Source: Ruminiclostridium papyrosolvens DSM 2782 | GTDB taxonomy: Bacteria > Bacillota > Clostridia > Acetivibrionales > DSM-1351 | Direction of reading: 5' to 3' | NCBI RefSeq assembly: GCF_029318685.1 | Contig: NZ_CP119677.1 | Coordinates: 2,719,001-2,783,000 of the forward strand | DNA: 64,000 nucleotides | Shown here: positions 34,094 through 42,688 of the stretch, piece after piece | Layout of the letters: every line of letters begins with the position of its first letter | Numbering within the stretch: the stretch's first letter is position 1 | The notes under the pieces: model-generated | Database searches by the model: none | Told to the model about the DNA's origin: nothing | The model's input: the letters and a program-made list of their open reading frames with translations, nothing else | Translations under genes and position numbers: made by a program

Positions 34094-35152
34094 TCAGATA
34101 GTCTTCCATTCCAGAACCTTTTCTAATTTCTCACTGCTCAGTCTCAAAAACTCTGTTATAATTCTGGCCGTATACTTTATATCTTCCAAGTTAACAGTTT
34201 CTACAGCAGTATGCATATATCTAACCGGTATTGAAAGCAGAGCGGTAGGTATTCCGCAACCGCTGACCTGAGTCGCCCATGCTTCTGTTCCCGTATCCCC
34301 TGATTCAACCATTTTCTGAAAAGGAATACATATATCTTTACCAAGCTCAAATAGCTTTTCTACCATTCCCTGATGGAGATTGGGACCTATTGCTATTTCA
34401 GGTCCTTTTCCTGCGATTGAGGATACATCTTTTGAAAGCTCCGGTATGTCTCCATGTCCTGCATCAATTACTATTGCAGCGTCCGGCTTCATCGAAAAAG
34501 CAGCTGTGGTAATACCTGCAAGGCTTGTTTCTTCCTGTGTTGAGGCCATAAATATAATATCGTTTTCATGGTTTATATCTTTTAGACCCTGTAATATTTC
34601 CATCATGCAAACAATACCCGTACGATTGTCAAAAGACTTCCCGCTGGCTTTGGTTTTGTTCATTAAGGAGAAGCTTGATTTAAAGGATACAACATCCCCT
34701 ATTGAAACTATTTTTTTAAGCTCTGCTCCTTTTAGTCCAGTATCCACACGTAAATCCTTTATTTTTACTGCCTTTCCTGCATCCTCCGGTTTCATCAGAT
34801 GTGGAGGCATTGCACCTATTATACCTGTTATGTCTTCCCTGCCGTGGATTATCACTTCCTGTGCCAGCAGTATTTTGCTGTCAATCCCCCCCATCGGACT
34901 TATACCGACAAAGCCCTTATCATCAATGGAGTTAACCAGAAAGCCTATTTCATCGCTGTGTGCGGTAACCAAAATCTTTTTTGCAGACTTATTTAATCCT
35001 TTTTTCAGGAAAATTACATTGAAAAACTTATCTATTCGGACCTCATCGCAGTAATCCTTAAAGGTTTCAGCAATTTTCGCAGCAGCCGTTGCTTCAAAGC
35101 CTGTTACTGCCACAAGTCCTGACAAATACTCTAAACAATTTGTTATTTCCAT
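34094..35152 (-). CDS. M42 family aminopeptidase (copy 3)
   Basis: 352 aa, the most diverged of the tandem. AHSDEIG replaces AHMDEIG and SFDNRTG replaces the DDR motif (the metal-bridging first Asp is kept), with TQEETSLAG, IDAGHGD and PVRYMHTAVE. All metal ligands are conserved, so it should be active. First gene of the M42 run. Operon head position and a nearby opp importer suggest peptide utilisation. Confidence 0.9.
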   Translation of the reverse strand: MEITNCLEYLSGLVAVTGFEATAAAKIAETFKDYCDEVRIDKFFNVIFLKKGLNKSAKKILVTAHSDEIGFLVNSIDDKGFVGISPMGGIDSKILLAQEVIIHGREDITGIIGAMPPHLMKPEDAGKAVKIKDLRVDTGLKGAELKKIVSIGDVVSFKSSFSLMNKTKASGKSFDNRTGIVCMMEILQGLKDINHENDIIFMASTQEETSLAGITTAAFSMKPDAAIVIDAGHGDIPELSKDVSSIAGKGPEIAIGPNLHQGMVEKLFELGKDICIPFQKMVESGDTGTEAWATQVSGCGIPTALLSIPVRYMHTAVETVNLEDIKYTARIITEFLRLSSEKLEKVLEWKTI

Positions 35153-35291
35153 TCTTCGTTATTCCCCTATTTTTATTTAATCTGTTATTAATCTTTTATA
35201 TTATACTAGCAAAAAATCATAGATTTTCCTAGAGAATTGAAAATCTTAAAGTACTATAAAAATTTTTATTAATAAATTTATAATATTACTA

Positions 35292-35320
35292 TTGACTTAA
35301 GTTAATTTTTTTATTATACT
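35292..35320 (+). promoter_or_regulatory. Sigma-A promoter of the tRNA-Ile2/tRNA-Phe operon
   Basis: -35 TTGACT (35292-35297), 17-base spacer, -10 TATACT (35315-35320), ending 17 bases before the first tRNA. Confidence 0.8.
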
Positions 35321-35337
35321 AAAACTCGTCCTTTCGA

Positions 35338-35414
35338 GGGCCTTTAGCTCAGTTGGTTAGAGCAACCGGCTCATAACCGGTTGGTCCGGGGTTCGAGTCC
35401 CTGAAGGCCCACCA
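35338..35414 (+). tRNA. tRNA-Ile2 (CAU anticodon, lysidine-modified), not Met
   Basis: 77-nt cloverleaf with encoded CCA and anticodon CAU in loop CTCATAA. The body closely resembles Bacillus tRNA-Ile2: acceptor GGGCCTT, D-arm TAGCTCAGTTGGTTAGAGCA and anticodon stem ending CGG/CCG. The C4-G69 and C5-G68 acceptor pairs known as TilS identity elements are present. It should be read as isoleucine AUA after lysidine modification of C34. Automatic scanners tend to label it Met. Confidence 0.85.
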
Positions 35415-35450
35415 ATTTGTTTGTTAGTGTTTTAAAAACACTGACAACTT

Positions 35451-35526
35451 GCCCAGATAGCTCAGTCGGTAGAGCAGGGGACTGAAAATCCCCGTGTCGC
35501 TGGTTCGATTCCGGCTCTGGGCACCA
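35451..35526 (+). tRNA. tRNA-Phe (GAA)
   Basis: 76-nt cloverleaf, acceptor GCCCAGA/TCTGGGC, anticodon GAA in loop CTGAAAA, T-arm GGTTCGATTCC, CCA encoded. It follows tRNA-Ile2 by 36 bases and shares its promoter. Confidence 0.97.
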
Positions 35527-35568
35527 AAAAAGAATTTTTCGTCTTAGCTACGAAAAATTCTTTTTTTT
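35527..35568. terminator. Bidirectional terminator between the tRNA and opp operons
   Basis: A 10-bp stem (35532-35541 with 35551-35560) flanked by A and T tracts, so a U-run follows the hairpin on both strands. It terminates the tRNA operon on the plus strand and the opp operon, including the small ORF at 35578, on the minus strand. Confidence 0.85.
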
Positions 35569-35577
35569 ATTTCAATT

Positions 35578-35718
35578 TCAAAGCCATACCTTTGTCAAAA
35601 ACAACGTCAGCAGCAGATAAACTCCTATACTAATTAAAACATATGGCCATATAACCTGAACAATAGCTATAAAAATTGCCAAAATATCTTTAAAAGATTC
35701 TTTTTGTATCAGTTTCAT
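35578..35718 (-). CDS. 46-aa single-pass membrane microprotein at the end of the opp operon
   Basis: Short frame starting MKLIQKESFKDILAIF and ending LFLTKVWL. After ten mixed residues nearly the whole chain is hydrophobic, enough for one long or two short membrane helices, with lysines only at the two ends. It has a GGGAG box 8 bases before the ATG, starts 29 bases after the oppF stop and ends just before the shared terminator, so it is in the opp transcript. No family recognised. It may attach to the permease or be an unrelated microprotein. Confidence 0.6.
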   Translation of the reverse strand: MKLIQKESFKDILAIFIAIVQVIWPYVLISIGVYLLLTLFLTKVWL

Positions 35719-35747
35719 ATTTTTACTCCCTACCCCCAAGGTAATTA

Positions 35748-36713
35748 TCAAACAAAATGACAGGCAACTTTATGATTTTGTCCAACATCTTTTAATTCCG
35801 GAACCTGTTGTTTACAAATATCGCTGCACTTTGGGCATCTTGTATGAAAGCGGCAGCCCGACGGAGGATTTGCAGGGCTTGGTAAATCCCCGGATAAGAC
35901 TATTTTTTCTCTTTTAAGTCTGGGGTCAGGCAGTGGGACTGCCGACAGAAGGGCCTTTGTATAGGGATGAAGCGGATTATCATAAAGCTCTGTTTTGTCA
36001 GCAATCTCAACAAGGCAGCCAAGATACATTACAGCTACCCGATGAGAAATATGTTTTACTACGCTTAAATCGTGTGATATAAACAAGTAAGAAAATCCAT
36101 ATTCTTTTTGAAGATCAGATAAAAGGTTTATTATCTGTGATTGAATGGATACATCCAATGCCGAAACAGGCTCATCACATACAATAAATTCCGGATTAAG
36201 GGCCAAAGCCCTCGCAATGCCGATTCTCTGCCTCTGTCCTCCTGAAAATTCATGAGGATATCTGTCTATATGAAAGGCCAGTAGCCCGCACTGTTCCATA
36301 ACCTTTAGTACACGTTGTTTTAAATCTTTCCTTTCACAAAAGCCGTGTTCAAGAAGGGCTTCTCCTATTATTTCACCAACCGTAAGTCTGGGATTTAAAG
36401 AGCTGTAAGGATCTTGGAAGACAATCTGTATTTTAGGTCTCAGCTTTTGCATTTCCTGTTTTTTTAAGTCAAATATTTCTGTTCCTTTAAATAAAACCTC
36501 TCCTCCGGTTTTATCATGGAGTCTTAGAATTGTACGGCCTACGGTACTTTTTCCGCAGCCTGATTCGCCTACCAAACCCAAGGTTTCACCTTTATTTATA
36601 TCAAAGGATATATCTTCTACTGCCTTAACATGTCCTACTGTTCTCTGAAATACTCCTCCTTTTATGGGAAAGTACTTTTTCAGATTTTTCACTTTCAGTA
36701 AAGCTTCACTCAT
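35748..36713 (-). CDS. oppF: Oligopeptide ABC transporter ATP-binding protein OppF
   Basis: 321 aa. Walker A GESGCGKST, signature LSGGQ-equivalent FSGGQRQRIGIARAL, Walker B FIVCDEPVSALD, and a C-terminal oligopeptide domain with CRFHTRCPKC and later Cys residues that resemble the OppD/DppD-type Fe-S motif. The ATG at 36713 overlaps the oppD stop (ATGA) and has GGAGG upstream. Pairs with OppD to power peptide import. Confidence 0.95.
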   Translation of the reverse strand: MSEALLKVKNLKKYFPIKGGVFQRTVGHVKAVEDISFDINKGETLGLVGESGCGKSTVGRTILRLHDKTGGEVLFKGTEIFDLKKQEMQKLRPKIQIVFQDPYSSLNPRLTVGEIIGEALLEHGFCERKDLKQRVLKVMEQCGLLAFHIDRYPHEFSGGQRQRIGIARALALNPEFIVCDEPVSALDVSIQSQIINLLSDLQKEYGFSYLFISHDLSVVKHISHRVAVMYLGCLVEIADKTELYDNPLHPYTKALLSAVPLPDPRLKREKIVLSGDLPSPANPPSGCRFHTRCPKCSDICKQQVPELKDVGQNHKVACHFV

Positions 36714-37687
36714 TTTGTCACCTCCCCAAATAATGTACACGCTACAAAATGGTCATTTCCCATGTCAATCAGCTTGGGGAAACCTTGTTTACAGACATCC
36801 TTGCACATTTTACACCTATCTGAGAAATAACAGATTTCAGGCAAATTAATAAGGTTTGGTACTTGCCCGGGTATTGTATAAAGCCTGTCGCTTACAGTAG
36901 TTATACTCGGTTTTGATTTCAGAAGCCCTATTGTGTAAGGATGCATTGGATTAAGATAAATATCGTTTACATGTCCCTGTTCAATTATTCTTCCAGCGTA
37001 CATTACTATTACATAATCCGCCATTTCGGCTACAACACCAAGATCATGTGTGATTAACATTATGGAAGTGCCGAATTTTTTCTTTATTTCTTTTAATAAA
37101 TCCAGTATTTGCGCTTGTATTGTAACATCCAAAGCAGTTGTGGGTTCATCTGCAATCAAAAGTTCAGGATTGCAGGAAAGTGCCATGGCTATCATGATTC
37201 TCTGTCTCATACCTCCTGATAATTCATGGGGATATGAGTCATATATACCTTCTGCACGAGAAATCCCAACAGTTGAAATCATTTCAATTGCTTTCTCCCT
37301 CGCCTGTTTTTTAGTTAATTTTTCATGAAGTATAAGTGATTCTGCAATTTGGTTACCAACTGTAAAAACAGGATTTAGCGAAGTCATAGGCTCCTGAAAT
37401 ATCATGGATATCCTGTCACCGTTTATTTTCCTCATTTCACTCTGGGATAGCTTTACAAGATCCTGACCATTGAAAAACACCTGTCCATCAACTATTTTCC
37501 CCGGTTCTTGTATTAAACGCATAATGGAAAGAGACATGACACTCTTTCCACAACCTGACTCACCTACTATGCCTATCGTTTGTCCCTTATTTACCTCAAA
37601 GGAGACGCCGTTTACTGCTTTAACAACACCTGCATCAGTATAAAAAAATGTATGTAAATCTTTAATTTCCAAAAGTTTTTCAGACAT
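36710..37687 (-). CDS. oppD: Oligopeptide ABC transporter ATP-binding protein OppD
   Basis: 325 aa. Walker A GESGCGKS, Q-loop FQEPMTSLNPVF, signature LSGGMRQRIMIAMAL, Walker B LLIADEPTTALD, and a C-terminal cysteine motif (CYFSDRCKMCKDVC). AGGAGG RBS. Sixteen bases separate it from oppC. Typical 4-nt overlap with oppF. Confidence 0.95.
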   Translation of the reverse strand: MSEKLLEIKDLHTFFYTDAGVVKAVNGVSFEVNKGQTIGIVGESGCGKSVMSLSIMRLIQEPGKIVDGQVFFNGQDLVKLSQSEMRKINGDRISMIFQEPMTSLNPVFTVGNQIAESLILHEKLTKKQAREKAIEMISTVGISRAEGIYDSYPHELSGGMRQRIMIAMALSCNPELLIADEPTTALDVTIQAQILDLLKEIKKKFGTSIMLITHDLGVVAEMADYVIVMYAGRIIEQGHVNDIYLNPMHPYTIGLLKSKPSITTVSDRLYTIPGQVPNLINLPEICYFSDRCKMCKDVCKQGFPKLIDMGNDHFVACTLFGEVTK

Positions 37688-37702
37688 AAACGCTTCTTCC
37701 TC

Positions 37703-39109
37703 CTACTTTTTCATTTTAGGGTCAAAGGCATCCCGTAGGCCGTCACCCACAAAATTAATAGCCAGAACTATCATGAAAATGCATATTCCCGGCGGTATCC
37801 ACAGCCATGAGCGGAGAATGAAATCATTGGTATCCCTAACTGCCTGAACCATGTTTCCCCATGAAGGGAACGGCATAGCCACACCAAGTCCTAGAAAGGA
37901 CAGCGCTGATTCCATCAATATGGCGTCACCTATCCCAAGAGTTGCAGATACAATTATACTTGGGATAACATTAGGAATAAGGTGTCTTACTATTTTCCGC
38001 CTGTCCTTGAGCCCAAGTGCTTCCGCAGCAATCATATACTCCTGTTCACGCAAGGTAAGAATCTGTCCGCGAACCAATCTTGCCATTACAGGCCAACTAA
38101 GAATACCTATAATAAACATTACAAAATATATCCTGCGCTCTGGAGGTATATTTAAATCAGACATTATCGCACCTATAATTATTACAACAGGCAAAAAAGG
38201 AATACTTAGGAATATATCTACTACCCTCATTAGAAAATTATCAATTTTGCCGCTGTAATAGCCTGCCAAGCCTCCCAAAGTAGTACCTAAGAGTATTTCC
38301 AGAAGTACGGCAACAAAGCCTACGGTTATGGAGATTCTCCCTCCGTACATCAAACGTGTTAAAATATCACGCCCGCTGCTGTCAGTACCCAATAAATGCT
38401 CCGGCCCCGGTTTAAGCTTTGCCATAATTATATCTGTTTTCAGTAAAGGATATTTAGAGAATACAGGCCCGTAAAAACATATTATAATAAGAAAAGTTAT
38501 CAGAAATAATCCCACTATAGCCAATTTGTTTCTTTTGAATTGTTTAATAGCCATAGACCAAGGGGTCTGTATATTGTCGCCTTTGTTGCGTTCCCTGATA
38601 TCCAGTATTTTGAGAACTGCTACAAAAATCAATGCTACAAAAGCCACTATAACCAGAAGCCTTGCACCGGGCCCGGTCTGAGACGTAATATCACTGCTTT
38701 TGAATATTGATTTTCCATCACCGGTTTTTAGTTCAAGAAGGATAGTCCCAAAAAAATCAGTTATTGAAGTCTGACTGTTGGAAAGCTGTACTCCATAAGA
38801 TATTACTGCAACTATAACCGAACCCAAAGCGCCGGAGAGTGCTTTACTGCTTTTACGGAAATGATAGTATGCTAAAAAGGCAATGGCAGCAATAAACAGT
38901 AAAAATGATACAAGCAGAGGAACTGAAGTACTGGTAAATACATATGTCTGTATATTTTCAGTTAGCTTGTGAAGCTCTTTTCTTTTGAACAGCGACGTTA
39001 TAAGAGTAAACCCGTTTATTGAACTGTAATCCTTAAATGTGAGAAATGGGAGTATGTAACACAAAACTGCTGCAAACAATGCTATCATAGCTAATATTTT
39101 TATCTTCAT
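37703..39109 (-). CDS. oppC: Oligopeptide ABC permease OppC with long N-terminal membrane extension
   Basis: 468 aa against about 300 for usual OppC. The canonical permease begins near residue 185 (PWSMAIKQFKRNKLAIVGL) and includes GTDSSGRDILTRLMYGGR and the EAA loop EALGLKDRRKIVRHLIPN. Before it lies a ~180-aa extension with about four extra hydrophobic helices (near 6-24, 62-83, 90-108, 148-168) separated by a polar external loop. No stop or frameshift separates the parts. ATG at 39109 is preferred over a GTG at 39121. It forms the membrane channel with OppB. Confidence 0.9.
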   Translation of the reverse strand: MKIKILAMIALFAAVLCYILPFLTFKDYSSINGFTLITSLFKRKELHKLTENIQTYVFTSTSVPLLVSFLLFIAAIAFLAYYHFRKSSKALSGALGSVIVAVISYGVQLSNSQTSITDFFGTILLELKTGDGKSIFKSSDITSQTGPGARLLVIVAFVALIFVAVLKILDIRERNKGDNIQTPWSMAIKQFKRNKLAIVGLFLITFLIIICFYGPVFSKYPLLKTDIIMAKLKPGPEHLLGTDSSGRDILTRLMYGGRISITVGFVAVLLEILLGTTLGGLAGYYSGKIDNFLMRVVDIFLSIPFLPVVIIIGAIMSDLNIPPERRIYFVMFIIGILSWPVMARLVRGQILTLREQEYMIAAEALGLKDRRKIVRHLIPNVIPSIIVSATLGIGDAILMESALSFLGLGVAMPFPSWGNMVQAVRDTNDFILRSWLWIPPGICIFMIVLAINFVGDGLRDAFDPKMKK

Positions 39110-39122
39110 TTTTCTTTCCACC

Positions 39123-40088
39123 TCACTTTAACTTAACTCTGGGATCAACAATTGCATAGAAAATATCCGAAAGCAGATTTCCCAGAAGGGTAAGTACAGC
39201 AACAAACAGTGAAAACCCCATCAAAAGGGGATAATCTCTTTTTGTAACCGCTTCCAGTGCAATTTTTCCTATACCCGGAATACCAAATATACTTTCTGTT
39301 ATGATTGCACCTGAAAATAATCCGGGGAGTGAAAGACCAATAAGAGTAACAATAGGAATCAGTGCATTTCGCAATGCATGTTTATATATAACTACCTTTT
39401 CACTTAGACCTTTTGCTCTGGCAGTCCTTATATAATCCTGTTTTACTATTTCAAGGACAGCAGTTCTTGTATACCTCATCATAGACCCTGCACTAATCAA
39501 CGCAAGTACCAAGACCGGCAGTATCATATGTTTCAGTCGGTCAATGATAAATGCAATCCCCATATAGCTGGAACCTGGGGTATCCAAACCCGCCAGCGGC
39601 AGAATATGAAGGTTTACGGCAAATATTTTTATTAAAATATATCCAAGGAAAAAGGATGGAAAGGAAATTCCGATTAAAGCTAAAAAAGTAAAGATCATAT
39701 CAGTTTTTGAATATTGTCTGGTAGCTGAGATAATACCTATAGGAATTGCAATAAGCAGCTCAAGGATAAAGGCCACCAGCGCAATACTGAAAGAATTCCA
39801 TACATATGTATTGATTACGGTAGAAACGGGTTTCTGATAGGTAAACGAATCACCGAAGTCAAAATGAATGGCTCCTTTAATCCATTTAAAATATTTGAGA
39901 AAAATCGGGTCGTTAATCCCGTAAATATCTTTAAGATGTTGAATTTGCTGGGGTGTCATATGTGTCGAGGAAACTTTTGAATCAATAAAATTTCCGGGAA
40001 CCAGATTTATAATCAAGAATAATATTATGGAAACTCCAATTAAAATTGGTATCATCTGAAGGATTCTTCTGGCCAAGTAATTCCACAT
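39123..40088 (-). CDS. oppB: Oligopeptide ABC permease OppB
   Basis: 321 aa, six transmembrane helices. N-terminal LARRILQMIPILIGVSIILFLI is the family start, and the EAA-type motif RTARAKGLSEKVVIYKHALRNALIP (about 215-239) contacts the ATPases. AGGAGA RBS. It follows oppA by 94 bases that contain a hairpin. Confidence 0.95.
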   Translation of the reverse strand: MWNYLARRILQMIPILIGVSIILFLIINLVPGNFIDSKVSSTHMTPQQIQHLKDIYGINDPIFLKYFKWIKGAIHFDFGDSFTYQKPVSTVINTYVWNSFSIALVAFILELLIAIPIGIISATRQYSKTDMIFTFLALIGISFPSFFLGYILIKIFAVNLHILPLAGLDTPGSSYMGIAFIIDRLKHMILPVLVLALISAGSMMRYTRTAVLEIVKQDYIRTARAKGLSEKVVIYKHALRNALIPIVTLIGLSLPGLFSGAIITESIFGIPGIGKIALEAVTKRDYPLLMGFSLFVAVLTLLGNLLSDIFYAIVDPRVKLK

Positions 40089-40125
40089 GTCACAACTCTC
40101 CTGTCGTTTGTTTATTTGGGTTAAA

Positions 40126-40160
40126 GAGAATGCCCGTGCATTTTAATGACGGACATTCTC
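40126..40160 (-). other. Intercistronic hairpin between oppA and oppB
   Basis: A 12-bp stem (40126-40137 with 40149-40160, one G-U pair on the minus strand) around an 11-base loop. The 3' side has only CUUUAA, so it is a weak terminator or mRNA-stabilising element. Such hairpins let the binding protein be made in excess of the membrane parts. Confidence 0.6.
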
Positions 40161-40182
40161 AAAAACAAAATGTGAAAATTTC

Positions 40183-41934
40183 TTACTTTCCAACTTCCGC
40201 TTTATATAAGTTATAGAAGAAATCCCTGAAAGATGATAGTTCGTAGTTCTTTATTCTGGAATTAGCTACCCACATGTCACTTCTCTGATAAACAAAAAGT
40301 ACAGGTAAGTCGTTATTCAAAATTTTGTAGAGTTCCTTGTAAATAGGTTTTCTCTTTTCTGTGCTTATTTCATTCAGCCCTTTTTCACACAGATTATCTA
40401 CTTTGTCATTTTTATAATTGTAATAGTTTTGAGATGCGGTTGATTTATATGCATTTGCTAATGAATTGTCAGGGTCCGGGGTAAGTCCGCTAGCCATAAA
40501 ATAAGCTTCCAGCTTCTTTTTGGTTGCCTTTTGCTGAAGAGTCGGCCAGTCAAGATTCTCAACTGTAACATCTATTCCCAGCTTTGCATAATCGTCCTTC
40601 ATAACCGGAACCATAATGTCCGTTACAGGATGAGGACTCATGCAGGAGAACTTAATTTTGAACTCTTTACCGTCCTTTTCACGTTTTCCGTTACTGTTCA
40701 GCTTCCAGCCTGCTTCATCCAACAGCTGTCCGGCTTTATCCAGATTGTATTCATATGTATTGCAGCCCTCATCGTCGTATGCCCATGATACATTTGATTC
40801 AGGTATATTTACGACTCTTGCATATTCGCCGTATACCTTTTCTACGACAGCAGCTCTGTTAAGGGCATACATAAGTGCCTGCCGTACTTTTACATCACTG
40901 AATTTTGGGTCAGCATCGTTTAATCCCACATATCCGTAACCATTGGTAGGGAATCTGTATATGTCTATAAATCCGGCATCCTTTGCCGCTTTCATATTGT
41001 CAGGTGAAACATCAGCCATATCAATATCCGTCTCTCCTGCTTTAACCCTTTGAAGTTCCTGTCCTGTAGGTGTTATTGAAAATATCAGATTTTTGATTTT
41101 AGGAGCTCCCTTGAAATAATTTTCGTTAGCCACAAGCTTCAGCTCCTGCCCTGCTTTATACTCTACAAACTTATATTGGCCTGTACCCATTGGTGCTCCG
41201 TTTTTTTCCTTGACTTTTGCTGTATCACCCTTTTTGAAATCAGCACCATAGTACTTCTTTTCAAGTAACGGAACCTGTAATCCATAGATTGCAGGACCAC
41301 TGGCTTTGTCAACGGTAATCTGCAGTGTTTTGTCATCAATTACCTTTATTCCTTCAATTTTATCAGCCTTACCTTTTTTATATGCATCAAGGCCTTTTAT
41401 AAATGCTTTTGATATATCCGACGGCCCATCATAATTAGGGTCGGCTTCCAGATAATACGCGAATTCTAAATCAGTGGCTGTAGCAGGATTTCCATCCCAG
41501 AACTTAACTCCGTCTTTGATTGTAAAAGTATATGTAAGTCCGTCATCCGAAACTTTATAATCTGTTGCACCCGGCATTGCCTTGCCGTCAAAATCAACGT
41601 CTACATTAAAATCAAACATGGTATATATCATATACCAATCATAAGCATTATCTCCGTATAAAAAATTAAATATTCCTGTTGTATCCGGTAAACCAATAAC
41701 TAATGTGTCTTTTCTGTCTGTTGCAACTTTAGGACTCTTTAAAGGATCTGTAGCAGAAGTATATTCAACACCGTACTTCTTGTAGTCAAATCCTGTCTGA
41801 GTAGCCTTTGTTCCTGCTGACGTGTTTAATGACGAGCTTCCGGATGTATTCCCGGTTTCTGATTTACTGGTGCATGCAGGTATGGTCAAAATAATTGACA
41901 ATACAATTGATAATATTGCTAATCTCTTCTTCAT
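40183..41934 (-). CDS. oppA: Oligopeptide-binding lipoprotein OppA (SBP family 5)
   Basis: 583-aa extracellular peptide-binding lipoprotein. Signal peptide with lipobox ending at C21 (LTIPAC), a Ser/Thr-rich linker, then an SBP_bac_5 domain with GLTYTFTIKDGVKFWDG, MGTGQYKFVEY and VRQALMYALNRAAVVEKVYG. The GGGGG-type RBS and leading place in the operon fit high expression. Feeds peptides to OppBCDF. Confidence 0.95.
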   Translation of the reverse strand: MKKRLAILSIVLSIILTIPACTSKSETGNTSGSSSLNTSAGTKATQTGFDYKKYGVEYTSATDPLKSPKVATDRKDTLVIGLPDTTGIFNFLYGDNAYDWYMIYTMFDFNVDVDFDGKAMPGATDYKVSDDGLTYTFTIKDGVKFWDGNPATATDLEFAYYLEADPNYDGPSDISKAFIKGLDAYKKGKADKIEGIKVIDDKTLQITVDKASGPAIYGLQVPLLEKKYYGADFKKGDTAKVKEKNGAPMGTGQYKFVEYKAGQELKLVANENYFKGAPKIKNLIFSITPTGQELQRVKAGETDIDMADVSPDNMKAAKDAGFIDIYRFPTNGYGYVGLNDADPKFSDVKVRQALMYALNRAAVVEKVYGEYARVVNIPESNVSWAYDDEGCNTYEYNLDKAGQLLDEAGWKLNSNGKREKDGKEFKIKFSCMSPHPVTDIMVPVMKDDYAKLGIDVTVENLDWPTLQQKATKKKLEAYFMASGLTPDPDNSLANAYKSTASQNYYNYKNDKVDNLCEKGLNEISTEKRKPIYKELYKILNNDLPVLFVYQRSDMWVANSRIKNYELSSFRDFFYNLYKAEVGK

Positions 41935-42201
41935 TGCAATCCCCCTTATTTAATGTTAATAGCATTTTGCTTACAAAAAAACACAGATATTCTGCAATAT
42001 GGAGCACCCTTGCTTCCAATAGAATTAATCCATGCTAAACTTAACATGCATGTTTTAAGCCAGATTGTAATTTGTAATTATTTGTTATTTTACCATATAT
42101 TTCTTTGTTTAGCAATTTGTAACTCATATTTATAATTATGTTATTATTTTTCAAGAAGTATTCTTCATCTAAATATAATTAAATAAAATTATCAAAAGTT
42201 G
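41935..42201. promoter_or_regulatory. oppA upstream region with promoter and palindrome
   Basis: Intergenic stretch between oppA and tRNA-Tyr. Minus strand has a plausible TTGAAA (42154-42149), 16-base spacer, TAAATA (42132-42127) promoter giving a ~190-base 5' leader. AACATGCATGTT (42043-42054) is a perfect 12-bp palindrome inside that leader and could be an operator. No riboswitch fold that I recognise. Confidence 0.4.
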
Positions 42202-42230
42202 TTGACAAGATGTAGTATTTAGTGCATAAT
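42202..42230 (+). promoter_or_regulatory. Sigma-A promoter of tRNA-Tyr
   Basis: -35 TTGACA (42202-42207), 17-base spacer, -10 CATAAT (42225-42230), about 33 bases before the tRNA. Confidence 0.75.
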
Positions 42231-42263
42231 CTTATTTGTTGCTGAAAACAACATATTGATTTT

Positions 42264-42348
42264 GGAGGGGTTCCCGAGTGGCCAAAGGGGGCAGACTGTA
42301 AATCTGTTGTCTCTGACTTCGATGGTTCGAATCCATCTCCCTCCACCA
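42264..42348 (+). tRNA. tRNA-Tyr (GUA)
   Basis: 85-nt class II tRNA with a long variable arm, anticodon GUA in loop CTGTAAA, T-arm GGTTCGAATCC and encoded CCA. Acceptor GGAGGGG pairs with TCCCTCC (one G-U). Confidence 0.96.
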
Positions 42349-42398
42349 AAAAAACTCTGTACATTCGTATTTATACTTTGTACAGAGTTTTTTCTTGT
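42349..42398 (+). terminator. Intrinsic terminator of tRNA-Tyr
   Basis: A 14-bp stem (42349-42362 with 42380-42393) around a 17-base loop, followed by a T-rich stretch. It starts at the base after the CCA end. Confidence 0.85.
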
Positions 42399-42460
42399 CC
42401 TAATTTCTTTAGGAAACATAATGTTTTTACATTTTTTATTTTACAAATATATTACAGCTA

Positions 42461-42487
42461 TTGACAGGACTTACTATGCTGTAATAA
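42461..42487 (+). promoter_or_regulatory. Candidate promoter of the ABC-exporter leader
   Basis: TTGACA (42461-42466) followed after 15 bases by TAATAA (42482-42487); the spacer is short. Transcription from here would start near 42494 and give a leader of about 320 bases before the exporter start at 42817. Confidence 0.45.
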
Positions 42488-42546
42488 CATATGTTGGTAA
42501 TGTATTCTCTATATTACAAATTCGGTGAAAGGAGTGTTTAAAAAAT

Positions 42547-42582
42547 ATGTACAATAAAATTAGCGGGGTATTTAATACATAA
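42547..42582 (+). CDS. Putative 11-aa leader peptide of the ABC exporter operon
   Basis: Short frame MYNKISGVFNT with AAAGGAG (42528-42534) 12 bases upstream. It is followed by an AT-rich hairpin and then a strong intrinsic terminator before the exporter genes. The arrangement resembles ribosome-mediated attenuation leaders such as the bmrB leader of Bacillus bmrCD. Translation is inferred from the RBS only. Confidence 0.4.
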   Translation: MYNKISGVFNT

Positions 42583-42688
42583 TTTAATATCGGACCTTTA
42601 TGTAAAACAATTGTAATTTTGTTTTGCTTTTTTAAGGTCAGCACTTAAGTAACCGTCATACAGTTAAATATGTTAAATAAATATATTG

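Noticed and set aside
34380-35054. 224-codon plus-strand open frame opposite M42 copy 3
   Set aside because: It is an antisense shadow of a clearly conserved gene, has no RBS and resembles no protein.
37703-39121. Frameshifted fusion of two genes at oppC
   Set aside because: The extension and the permease are in one uninterrupted frame with a single plausible start and no internal RBS clearly seen, so a real long protein is simpler.
42179-42419. Two minus-strand frames of about 60 codons across tRNA-Tyr
   Set aside because: They read through the complement of a tRNA and its terminator; typical spurious tRNA-antisense ORFs.
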